Shown piece after piece: positions 57,324 through 64,000 of a stretch of 64,000 nucleotides of DNA. The notes under the pieces were generated by a model. It worked only from the letters and a program-made list of their open reading frames with translations, was not told the DNA's origin and made no database searches. Source of the stretch: Mariluticola halotolerans (GTDB lineage: Bacteria; Pseudomonadota; Alphaproteobacteria; Rhizobiales; Devosiaceae); NCBI RefSeq assembly GCF_021611515.1, contig NZ_CP090960.1, positions 186,001 through 250,000 of the forward strand, given 5' to 3'. Within the stretch, counting starts at the first letter, position 1. Each line of letters begins with the position of its first letter. A program made the translations under genes and the position numbers.

Positions 57324-58799
57324 ATGGTCCGTCTGGTTTCATGTGCACGATTGCTGCGTGCCGCTTTGCTGGCATGGGGGCTGTCGTTTGGCATGGTGGC
57401 GGGTGCGCTGGCGCAACAGGGGCCGGCCTCTGTGGCGCATCTGGCCCGCGAACTCTCTGATGCGGTGGTCAATATCGGCACGTCGCGGCATGTGGGGCAT
57501 GGCGCGCCATTTCCCGAGGTGCCCGAAGGCTCGCCGCTGGAAGAATTTTTTGACGACCTGAACCCCAATCAGGGGCTGGGCGAAGACATGATGCGCGAGG
57601 CGCGCAGTCTTGGTTCAGGGTTTGTGATTTCGGCTGAAGGGTTGATCGTCACCAATAATCATGTGGTGGATGAAGCCGACGAAATTCTGGTGTTTCTGCC
57701 GGACGGGAAACGGCATGTGGCCAAAATTGTTGGCGCGGATGAAAAGACCGATCTGGCGGTGTTGAAGATCGATGCCGGTTATCCGCTGCCTTTTGTGGAA
57801 TTCGGGGATAGTGACACCGCGCAGGTGGGCGACTGGGTTATGGCCATTGGCAACCCGTTTGGCCTTGGCGGGTCGGTGACGCTCGGCATTGTTTCGGCGC
57901 GGAACCGCAATATCAATAGCGGACCTTATGACAATTTTATCCAGACCGATGCTGCCATCAATCAGGGTAATTCCGGTGGACCGCTATTTGACATGTTTGG
58001 CAAGGTTGTGGGGGTGAACACGGCCATTATTTCGCGCAGTGGCGGCGGGCTGGGCATTGGATTTGCGGTGCCGGGCAATCTGGCCAAGCCGGTTGTGGAC
58101 CAGCTGGTGGCGTTTGGGGAGACGCGGCGCGGCTGGCTGGGTGTGGGCATTCAGGAAGTCAGTGAAGACATTGCCATTACCCTGGGGCGTGAGGACACGC
58201 AGGGTGCACTGGTGGTTGAGGTGATCGAGGCAAGCCCTTCTGTGGGCGTGATGCGCGATGGCGACCTTATTCTGGTATTTGATGGTCGACCGATTGTGAC
58301 GACCCATGACCTGCCGCGCTTTGTGGCGGAAACGGAAGTGGGCAAGCAGGTGATTGTGCGTGTGTTGCGCGATGGGACAGAGCAGGACCTTGAGGTGACG
58401 ATTGGCCGGCTGGAAGCCAGTGAGCCGACGCTGCTATCTGATTTTGAAGCTCCGGAATTGCAGGGTAATCCCGATGCGGAGGTAACAGAGAAGGCAGGGC
58501 TTGCAGCGCTGGTGGGGCTGGAAGTGGAAGTGCTCGATGCGGTGCAGCGGCGCGAGCTGGAGATTGCCGGCGACGTGGAGGGGCTGCTGATTACCAATGT
58601 GGTTGAAGGCTCGCATGCGGAACGCGAGGGGCTTTTGAGCGGTCTGGTGATCGAGGAAGTGAACCAGCGGGCGGTGAGCGATGTGGAGACGCTGACGGCG
58701 ATTGTGGGGACAGCGCGGGAAGAGGGGCGTCCGGCGGTGCTGTTCAAGGTGGCTGACCCGACCGGTTCCCGCCGTTATGTGGCGATCCGTCTGCAATAG
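57324..58799 (+). CDS. degP: Periplasmic Do-type serine protease (DegP/HtrA family)
   Basis: 491 residues from the ATG at 57324 (GGGGAGGG upstream). A signal peptide ends GALA-QQGP (~31 residues). The trypsin-like domain has His113 (TNNHVVD), Asp143 (EKTDLAVLK) and Ser217 (QGNSGGPLFD). PDZ1 lies at ~300-395 and PDZ2 at ~410-490. It degrades or chaperones misfolded periplasmic proteins. Coming after hflK/hflC, it completes an envelope quality-control group; a strong hairpin separates it from hflC, so it may use its own promoter. Confidence 0.94.
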   Translation: MVRLVSCARLLRAALLAWGLSFGMVAGALAQQGPASVAHLARELSDAVVNIGTSRHVGHGAPFPEVPEGSPLEEFFDDLNPNQGLGEDMMREARSLGSGFVISAEGLIVTNNHVVDEADEILVFLPDGKRHVAKIVGADEKTDLAVLKIDAGYPLPFVEFGDSDTAQVGDWVMAIGNPFGLGGSVTLGIVSARNRNINSGPYDNFIQTDAAINQGNSGGPLFDMFGKVVGVNTAIISRSGGGLGIGFAVPGNLAKPVVDQLVAFGETRRGWLGVGIQEVSEDIAITLGREDTQGALVVEVIEASPSVGVMRDGDLILVFDGRPIVTTHDLPRFVAETEVGKQVIVRVLRDGTEQDLEVTIGRLEASEPTLLSDFEAPELQGNPDAEVTEKAGLAALVGLEVEVLDAVQRRELEIAGDVEGLLITNVVEGSHAEREGLLSGLVIEEVNQRAVSDVETLTAIVGTAREEGRPAVLFKVADPTGSRRYVAIRLQ

Positions 58800-58811
58800 C
58801 CGACCGGCGCT

Positions 58812-59363
58812 TTAACGCGCCGGATTTGCCATGCGATAGGTGACGTGTGTTTTGACCGGACTGTCGGCCGGGACTTTTGGATGATCGAAGCTGGCTTGAG
58901 GATCATGCCGCATGCCGATTTTTTCCATTACCCGGCGTGAAGGCAGGTTGCCCTCAAAGGTGATGGCGACAATTTCCGGCAGGTTGAGGGTTTCAAAGCC
59001 ATATTTGAGACAGGCCTGTGCCGCTTCCGGCGCGTAATCGTGGCCCCAGGCCTTGGGGCTGATGCGCCAGCCGATTTCGACCTCCGGATTGCCGGGGATG
59101 CAGGCACTGACCGGCGCCTCCAGCCGGGAGATGCCAACGATGCCGATCAGCTGGCGTTCCGGCTTTAGTTCAGTTGCGAGAAAGCTGAAGCCATTATCCG
59201 CCATGCCTTGTTGATAGCGCTTGACGGCGGCGTTTGAATCGGCCTGTGTCATCGGGGCGGGGAAATAACGGGTGCTGGCCGGATTGGTGTTGATTGCAGC
59301 CAGTGCTTCTGCGTCGTCATCGATAAAAGGGCGCATCAGCAAACGCGCCGTTTCGATGATCAT
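58812..59363 (-). CDS. RimJ/RimL-type GNAT acetyltransferase
   Basis: 183 residues. MIIETARLLMRPFIDDDAEAL is the usual start of the Acetyltransf_3 family, followed by EVEIGWRISPKAWGHDYAPEAA with the acetyl-CoA contact and a C-terminal SRRVMEKIGM motif. Substrate unknown (protein N-terminus or small molecule). Its start overlaps the serB stop by 4 bp, so it is co-transcribed with serB. Confidence 0.9.
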   Translation of the reverse strand: MIIETARLLMRPFIDDDAEALAAINTNPASTRYFPAPMTQADSNAAVKRYQQGMADNGFSFLATELKPERQLIGIVGISRLEAPVSACIPGNPEVEIGWRISPKAWGHDYAPEAAQACLKYGFETLNLPEIVAITFEGNLPSRRVMEKIGMRHDPQASFDHPKVPADSPVKTHVTYRMANPAR

Positions 59364-60232
59364 CTGACGAAATCCTCGTCGCCATAGCCTTGCAGATAGA
59401 GCAGGGCCGTGAGATCGCCGTGATCAATGCGGACGCGCGCCTGTTCGGCGACAGCGGGCTTGGCGTGCAGGGCGACGCCAAGGCCTGCGCCCCGGAGCAT
59501 GGGCAGATCATTGGCGCCATCGCCGACGGCGAGCGATTGGGCTGTGGGGATCTGTTTTTCGGCCAGCAGGGTTTCGAGGCGCACCAGTTTGGTGGCCTTG
59601 TCGACAATCGGCTTGGTGACTGTGCCGGTGAGCACGTCGCCGTCGGTTTCAAGGACATTGGCGACGGCTTCATCAAAGCCGATGCGCTTGGCGAAATGAT
59701 CTGCAAAATAGGTGAAGCCGCCGGAAATGAGCGCGGTATAAGCGCCATAGGCCTTCATGGTGTGGACGAGGACGCGGCCGCCGGGGGCGAGGGTGATACG
59801 CTCGCGGCGCACTTCTTCCATTGCTTTCAGGCTGAGGCCCTTGAGCAGGGCGACCCGGGTCTCGAGCGCTTCGCCAAAATCCAGTTCACCATTCATGGCG
59901 CGGGCGGTAATGTCGGCAACCTGGTCCTTGAGGCCGAGGGCGTCTGCCAGTTCGTCAATGCATTCCTCGTTGATCATGGTGGAATCCATATCGGCAATGA
60001 GGAGCTTTTTGCGGCGGTTGGCCAGCGGCACAAGAGCTGCGTCGATGGGCTGGCCGGCCAGCAATTCGCGCGCGTCGGCTGCCGGATCGGTTGACTTTGG
60101 CTTGATGATCTCGCAGGCAGTGCCCTGGGTCAGCCAGTTCAGTTCACCGCCGACTTCACGGTGGACTTTATCGACCAGTGTTTTGGTGAGGGCAGGATCG
60201 GCAGGATTGGTGATGAGGCAGAGAACGGACAT
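59360..60232 (-). CDS. serB: Phosphoserine phosphatase
   Basis: 290 residues. Catalytic HAD motif DMDST at residues 81-85 (nucleophile Asp81, acid Asp83), motif III with Lys in the KPIVDKA region, and motif IV VGDGANDLPML. The N-terminal ~75 residues are an ACT-like regulatory segment. It makes L-serine from phosphoserine. Only 12 bp separate its start codon from that of divergent miaA. Confidence 0.95.
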   Translation of the reverse strand: MSVLCLITNPADPALTKTLVDKVHREVGGELNWLTQGTACEIIKPKSTDPAADARELLAGQPIDAALVPLANRRKKLLIADMDSTMINEECIDELADALGLKDQVADITARAMNGELDFGEALETRVALLKGLSLKAMEEVRRERITLAPGGRVLVHTMKAYGAYTALISGGFTYFADHFAKRIGFDEAVANVLETDGDVLTGTVTKPIVDKATKLVRLETLLAEKQIPTAQSLAVGDGANDLPMLRGAGLGVALHAKPAVAEQARVRIDHGDLTALLYLQGYGDEDFVR

Positions 60233-60244
60233 TGGTGCGGCCTA

Positions 60245-61123
60245 ATGGGTGTTGCAAGGCGAGCAGTGTTGATAGCGGGTCCGACTGCCAGCGGCAAGTC
60301 GGCTTTGGCGCTGGAGAAAGCACGTGCGCTGGACGGGATCGTGGTCAACGCGGATTCCATGCAGGTTTATGACAGTCTGAGCATTGTCACGGCACGGCCG
60401 CAACCCGATGAACTGGCGCAGGCAATGCACAAACTCTATGGCTTCGTGCCGGCTGCGACGCGGTTTTCGACCGGCGGGTGGCTTGCGGCTGTGAGCGAGG
60501 TTATCGCTGATCCGGGGCTGGGTGATCGCCCGCTGATTTTCACTGGTGGGACCGGACTTTACTTCGATGCCTTGATAAACGGGGTGGCGGTGGTGCCGCC
60601 TGTGCCGCAGGCCGTGGTTGAGCGGATTGAGCATGAGGTTGGCGCGCTTGATCGTGAGGGCCGCAGAGCCATGCTGGCGGCGCGGGACCCCGCAATGGTG
60701 GACCGGTTGCCGGAACCGGACCGGCAGCGGCTGGTGCGGGCGCTGGCGGTGCTGGAGGCCACAGGCAAGTCGCTGGCGGCATGGCAGGATGAGACGCAAG
60801 CCGGGTTGCTGGACGGCTTTGAGGTGGAGCGGCTGGTGTTGAACCCGGACCGTGACGTCTTGCGCGACCGGATTGCCCGGCGGTTTGCCGCGATGGTTGA
60901 TCAGGGTGCGGTGGAAGAAGTGGCTGGATTGATGGCGCAGAACCTTGATGCGCGCCTGCCGGTGATGAAAGCGATCGGCGTGCGTGAGATTGCGGCCTGG
61001 CAGGCGGGTGAGATGAGCCGTGAGGCTGCAATTGAGCGGGCGATTATCGGCACGCATCAATATGCCAAACGGCAACGCACCTGGTTTCGGAACCGGATGG
61101 GCGACTGGGACTGGATCGAGTAG
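60245..61123 (+). CDS. miaA: tRNA dimethylallyltransferase
   Basis: 292 residues from the ATG at 60245. P-loop GPTASGKSALA at ~11-21; NADSMQVYDSL carries the catalytic Asp; GGTGLYFDAL and the C-terminal TRQYAKRQRTWFR-type segment (HQYAKRQRTWFRN here) bind tRNA. It adds the prenyl group to A37 of tRNAs reading UNN codons. Divergent from serB with almost no spacer; promoters must lie in the coding regions of one or both genes. Confidence 0.95.
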   Translation: MGVARRAVLIAGPTASGKSALALEKARALDGIVVNADSMQVYDSLSIVTARPQPDELAQAMHKLYGFVPAATRFSTGGWLAAVSEVIADPGLGDRPLIFTGGTGLYFDALINGVAVVPPVPQAVVERIEHEVGALDREGRRAMLAARDPAMVDRLPEPDRQRLVRALAVLEATGKSLAAWQDETQAGLLDGFEVERLVLNPDRDVLRDRIARRFAAMVDQGAVEEVAGLMAQNLDARLPVMKAIGVREIAAWQAGEMSREAAIERAIIGTHQYAKRQRTWFRNRMGDWDWIE

Positions 61124-61158
61124 AGCCGGTCGTCACGGCTTTCGGGGGGCTGAAAACA

Positions 61159-61187
61159 AACACGGCGACCCTGAGGGTCGCCGTGTT
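61159..61187. terminator. Bidirectional terminator between miaA and the glycine-zipper gene
   Basis: AACACGGCGACCC (61159-61171) and GGGTCGCCGTGTT (61175-61187) form a perfect 13-bp stem with a 3-nt loop between converging genes. Confidence 0.85.
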
Positions 61188-61211
61188 CATTATGCAATCT
61201 GCGTGATGCAC

Positions 61212-61472
61212 TTAGCCTTTGGGGCAAGCCGCGCGATAAAGCTCACCACGACGGTCGCGGTAGTAGCACTCGCTGGGGTTGTCTGCGACACGGCCGATAA
61301 CCGCACCGGCAACACCGCCAACAGCAGCGCCAACAGCTGCACCAGCAACGGAATTGGTGGCAACGCCGCCAATGATCGCACCGGCACCCGCACCCACGGC
61401 TGCACCTTTTTCAGTGGTTGAACAGGCGCTGAGCGACATAAGTGCTGCGGCCAGAATGAATAGCTTCTTCAT
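61212..61472 (-). CDS. Glycine-zipper outer-membrane lipoprotein
   Basis: 86 residues from the ATG at 61472, with AAGGAG 8 nt upstream on the minus strand. The signal peptide ends with a lipobox LSAC (Cys17). A glycine-zipper membrane segment follows (GAAVGAGAGAIIGGVATN, then AGAAVGAAVGGVAGAVIGR), and the short C-terminus CYYRDRRGELYRAACPKG has two Cys. It is like the Rickettsia 17-kDa antigen/OmpA-like zipper domains. Such proteins insert in the outer membrane; specific role unknown. Confidence 0.88.
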   Translation of the reverse strand: MKKLFILAAALMSLSACSTTEKGAAVGAGAGAIIGGVATNSVAGAAVGAAVGGVAGAVIGRVADNPSECYYRDRRGELYRAACPKG

Positions 61473-61727
61473 ATTGCGTCTCCTTGTAATGGTCGTAGAA
61501 CGTTTGCGCTCGCGTTTGGTTCCATCGGAGCGAAAAACAATCAGAGCGTCAAGCCACGCCCCAATTGCAGCGAGATTACGATGATTGGGCTGTAATCCCC
61601 ACCTTGTTAGCAAGTATTCGGTTAAATTTCGGTTCTTATTCTGCCGCGCGGCAAAATGATCGCCATAATCCGGCCTGAATCGCGACGAAGAGGAAAACGT
61701 TCGATATTTGCCTTGCTTCCAAGGCGT

Positions 61728-63335
61728 CTAGTGCAAGAGCAGTGCTTCGTCCTTGCTGCCTGACGATATCGAAAGCCCTGCAATTTCCAGTGCTTCAAAT
61801 ATATTGTCCAGATCGGCCTTTTGGAGGCCCAATGTGCTGAGAAACGGCCTTAACCTGCTCTCTGCATCTGGCATGAACTTGCGCAGCCGCGCCAGCGCGT
61901 CCTCTGCCTCTTCCTGCCGGCCCTGCCGCGCATAGATCATGGTTTCGAAAAGGGACGGGTAAATATAGGAATCCATGCGCATGCGCGGGATGCGCTGCAG
62001 CGCGGCTTCGAAATTGCCATCCAGATATTTGCGGAATACCAGCGGCAGGTGATACCAGCCCGGTGGGAAATTGGTGATGGCAATGGACTTGCGCACCAGA
62101 GCCAGCCCCCGGTCCCATTCGCCACTATAGGCAAGCGGGCCGCCATAGAGCCGCAAGGTCATGGAGTGATTTGGGTTAAGGCGGAGGGCGGTTTCGCCGG
62201 ATTCCCTGAACTCGTCAAAACTGCCATTGGCATGATGCGCCAGCCCCAGAACCAGATGGGCCAGTGAATTGCGCGGGTCCAGGTCGACGGCGGTGAGGGC
62301 TTCGCGCATCATTTTTGCGACTGCGGTTGCCCGATCGTCGAAATGACCATGTATGTGCAGGTAACGGTACATGGCAAGCGTCGCCCATGCGCTCGCATAT
62401 TTCGGGTGATCGGTCACCGCTTGCAGAAGATTCTTTTCGATGGTGGCCGAGAGGTCCGGGCTTGGGCTGCGAAAATAGGCGTAAGCTGCCAGCACAGCCT
62501 CGTAGGCGGATGTGCTGGCGAGGGGCTGGGCATGTTCTGCGGGAACCGGCAGATGGGGCAGGGGGCCAAACGGGTCGGCGATTTCTACCGCGATGGCACC
62601 GGCGACTTCTTCCTGAACATGTATCATGCCGGCCGCGGAGAATTCGGCGTCATAGGTTTCAGACAGCAGCAGTTCCTCGGTGACGGCGTTGCGCAACTGA
62701 ATGCCGACACGGAGTGTGTCGCCTGCGCGACGAATTGTGCCCTGAAGCAGGAAGTCTGGCGCTCGCTTGCCTGGATCGGGCAGGGTGTCGTCCGGCCCGG
62801 TATCAGGTTGCACGAGAATTTCGCGAAACCGGGACAGGGCGTTGAGAATTTCCTCGGAAAAACCGAGGGCGAGATTGCCCAGCGTTTCGCCCTCACTCAG
62901 ATCGCGCAGCGGTTTTACCCGGACAAGCGGGCCGGTTGGCATGCGCGTGGCGTAATCGCGAACTTCGCCGCTTGTTTCTGGATTGAGTTCTTCAAAGGGA
63001 ACATTGCGCTCGAACCGGGGAATGTAATTGCCCTTGGGCACACGGATGCGCACGGGCTCTGTCTGACCTGCCTGGCGGTAATAGAGTTCAAGCTTGTCCC
63101 GCAGACGGGCGGCGTGAACCCGGACGCTGGAATCCACCTGGGCGTCAAAGCTCTCCTGGCGGCCGAGCACGTCGAGGGCGATTGTGTATTCCTTGATATT
63201 CTCGGCGCGGCCTGTGAGGGTTTCCTCAACGATGTAGGACAGAAAATTCTGAAGGATGGTTGAGTTCTCGAACAAGTTGGAATGCACAACTTTTTCCAGA
63301 TGCGCGCGGATGCGTGTTTCGTCGAATTGTTCCAT
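61728..63335 (-). CDS. Winged-helix-like / TolB-like / TPR regulatory protein
   Basis: 535 residues from the ATG at 63335 (a GTG at 63344 and another at 63377 are alternatives). The N-terminal ~110 residues (QNFLSYIVEETLTGR, IKEYTIALDVLGR, DSSVRVHAARLRDKLELYY, RIRVPKGNYIPRF) match a DNA-binding-like module often found fused to TolB-N or cyclase parts. A TolB-like segment (~160-270; GFSEEILNALSRF, FLLQGTIRRAGDTLRVGIQL) and TPR-type helices (~290-500) follow. No catalytic cyclase domain and no membrane span. It is probably a regulator; target unknown. Confidence 0.75.
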   Translation of the reverse strand: MEQFDETRIRAHLEKVVHSNLFENSTILQNFLSYIVEETLTGRAENIKEYTIALDVLGRQESFDAQVDSSVRVHAARLRDKLELYYRQAGQTEPVRIRVPKGNYIPRFERNVPFEELNPETSGEVRDYATRMPTGPLVRVKPLRDLSEGETLGNLALGFSEEILNALSRFREILVQPDTGPDDTLPDPGKRAPDFLLQGTIRRAGDTLRVGIQLRNAVTEELLLSETYDAEFSAAGMIHVQEEVAGAIAVEIADPFGPLPHLPVPAEHAQPLASTSAYEAVLAAYAYFRSPSPDLSATIEKNLLQAVTDHPKYASAWATLAMYRYLHIHGHFDDRATAVAKMMREALTAVDLDPRNSLAHLVLGLAHHANGSFDEFRESGETALRLNPNHSMTLRLYGGPLAYSGEWDRGLALVRKSIAITNFPPGWYHLPLVFRKYLDGNFEAALQRIPRMRMDSYIYPSLFETMIYARQGRQEEAEDALARLRKFMPDAESRLRPFLSTLGLQKADLDNIFEALEIAGLSISSGSKDEALLLH

Positions 63336-63532
63336 TGTGCACACGTCAGAAGGGGTTCGAGTCCTCCTGCCTCCCACGCACAGTGTTACGTTAAACGCAC
63401 GTTAAGTCCATGTTAAATTGCAAACAGACGCGTTTGGAAGCTTTGTGCCGGGGGTGTTTGGGCGGCGCTGATTTTGTTTAAGGGGCTGTTTTTGTTGTTG
63501 ATTTCATGCGAGGCGTCAAGGCGCATGCATGC

Positions 63533-63976
63533 TTATATATGTTTTTTAGTGACGGTGACTGTACCTGCATCTGCGTCGACGACGACCCAGTCGCCTGTTT
63601 GAATAACGGTCAGAGGATCAGGTTCGCAGGCGGTCATGGCCGGGGCGCGGGTGACGACGGCACCAAGAGCGATCTTGGTGGTCATGCGGGTGAAGATCAT
63701 GGCGGCGGGGGCGACCTTGTTCAGCCGGGTCATGTGAAAGAAGGCCGACCAGCCTGACGAGCCCTTGGCACCGGGAAAGACGAGGATCTTGCCGGCAAAG
63801 CTCTGGCCAACCAGTTCGTGACGGCGTTCGATGATGGAGCCGTCGCGTTCATTGATGCCGCCCCAGCCGGAAATGGTTTCGTCAGTGACGAGGGCTTCGC
63901 CCTCGGCGCGGCCGCCAACGACCTTGCGGCCCTTGAGGATCAGCGTGGTGTCGGGCATTTTGGGTTTCGTGCTCAC
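63533..63976 (-). CDS. Aconitase X swivel-domain subunit (DUF126)
   Basis: 147 residues from the GTG at 63976, chosen for GGAGG 6 nt upstream; the ATG at 63958 is an alternative. The fold is the swivelling beta/beta/alpha domain: LKGRKVVGGRAEGEALVTDE, FSGWGGINERDG-like loop (here ISGWGGINERDGSI), the FPGAKGSSGW motif with the catalytic-region Ser, and the C-terminal GDWVVVDADAGTV. In AcnX enzymes this small subunit pairs with a DUF521 catalytic subunit to dehydrate cis-3-hydroxyproline or a related acid. The partner would lie just beyond the right edge, upstream on the minus strand. 63378-63532 shows no gene. Confidence 0.9.
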   Translation of the reverse strand: MSTKPKMPDTTLILKGRKVVGGRAEGEALVTDETISGWGGINERDGSIIERRHELVGQSFAGKILVFPGAKGSSGWSAFFHMTRLNKVAPAAMIFTRMTTKIALGAVVTRAPAMTACEPDPLTVIQTGDWVVVDADAGTVTVTKKHI

Positions 63977-64000
63977 TGGATGCCTCCATTCCACTGACCG

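Overview
The window is a chromosomal stretch of an alphaproteobacterium, most likely order Hyphomicrobiales. A Devosiaceae-like member is my guess and is low confidence. The signs are a high-GC gene set with GTG/TTG starts, a circularly permuted two-piece tmRNA, an alphaproteobacterial SspB, an FtsZ with a long linker ending in an EIPxFLR-type peptide, a candidate CtrA box at ftsZ and an ECF42-type sigma unit. I see no complete transposon, prophage, CRISPR array or rRNA/tRNA gene. The window is mostly core genome with some lineage-specific islands.

Layout. 1-4.1 kb: a terminator from an upstream gene, a perfect palindromic operator, an ArsR/methyltransferase regulator overlapping metF, a disordered membrane-anchored protein and a DjlA-like co-chaperone. 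4.1-6.1 kb: rnpB, palindromic repeats, an orphan gene and a PACE-type efflux protein. 6.2-24.1 kb: the division and cell-wall cluster rsmH-ftsL-ftsI-murE-murF-mraY-ftsW-murG-murC-murB-ddl-ftsQ-ftsA-ftsZ-lpxC, nearly all overlapping and co-oriented. mraZ is missing from its head and murD from its usual place between mraY and ftsW. 24.1-29.4 kb: bamD, recN, ligA and a small exported protein. 29.4-37.5 kb: aminopeptidase P, a 44-residue protein, prmA, several small or poorly known genes, a cytochrome c, a composite repeat island and a PcrA/UvrD helicase. 37.6-43.2 kb: an ArsR-VOC-HEAT operon, a phytase-like exported protein behind a PhoB-box-like site, and a ClC transporter. 43.4-50.5 kb: a giant AsmA-family protein, an RHH protein, SspB, the permuted ssrA, a MAPEG protein and a YCII/ECF42 sigma pair. 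50.7-64 kb: a DEAD-box helicase, clpS, thyA-GNAT-folA, hflK-hflC-DUF2065-degP, serB/miaA, a glycine-zipper lipoprotein, a TPR/TolB-like regulator and, at the right edge, an aconitase-X swivel subunit.

How the genes work together. The 6.2-24 kb block makes lipid II (MurE, MurF, MraY, MurG, MurC, MurB, Ddl) and the divisome (FtsL, FtsI, FtsW, FtsQ, FtsA, FtsZ), and runs on into outer-membrane assembly (LpxC, BamD). SspB and tmRNA lie side by side and serve the same job of delivering ssrA-tagged proteins to ClpXP; ClpS is a further Clp adaptor about 5 kb away. HflK/HflC and DegP form a membrane and envelope quality-control group. ThyA and FolA are the dTMP/folate pair. The most informative new signals are regulatory: two near-identical ECF42-type promoters that link the MAPEG gene to the YCII/sigma operon, a PhoB-box-like site ahead of the phytase-like gene, and a perfect palindrome ahead of the ArsR/methyltransferase-metF pair.
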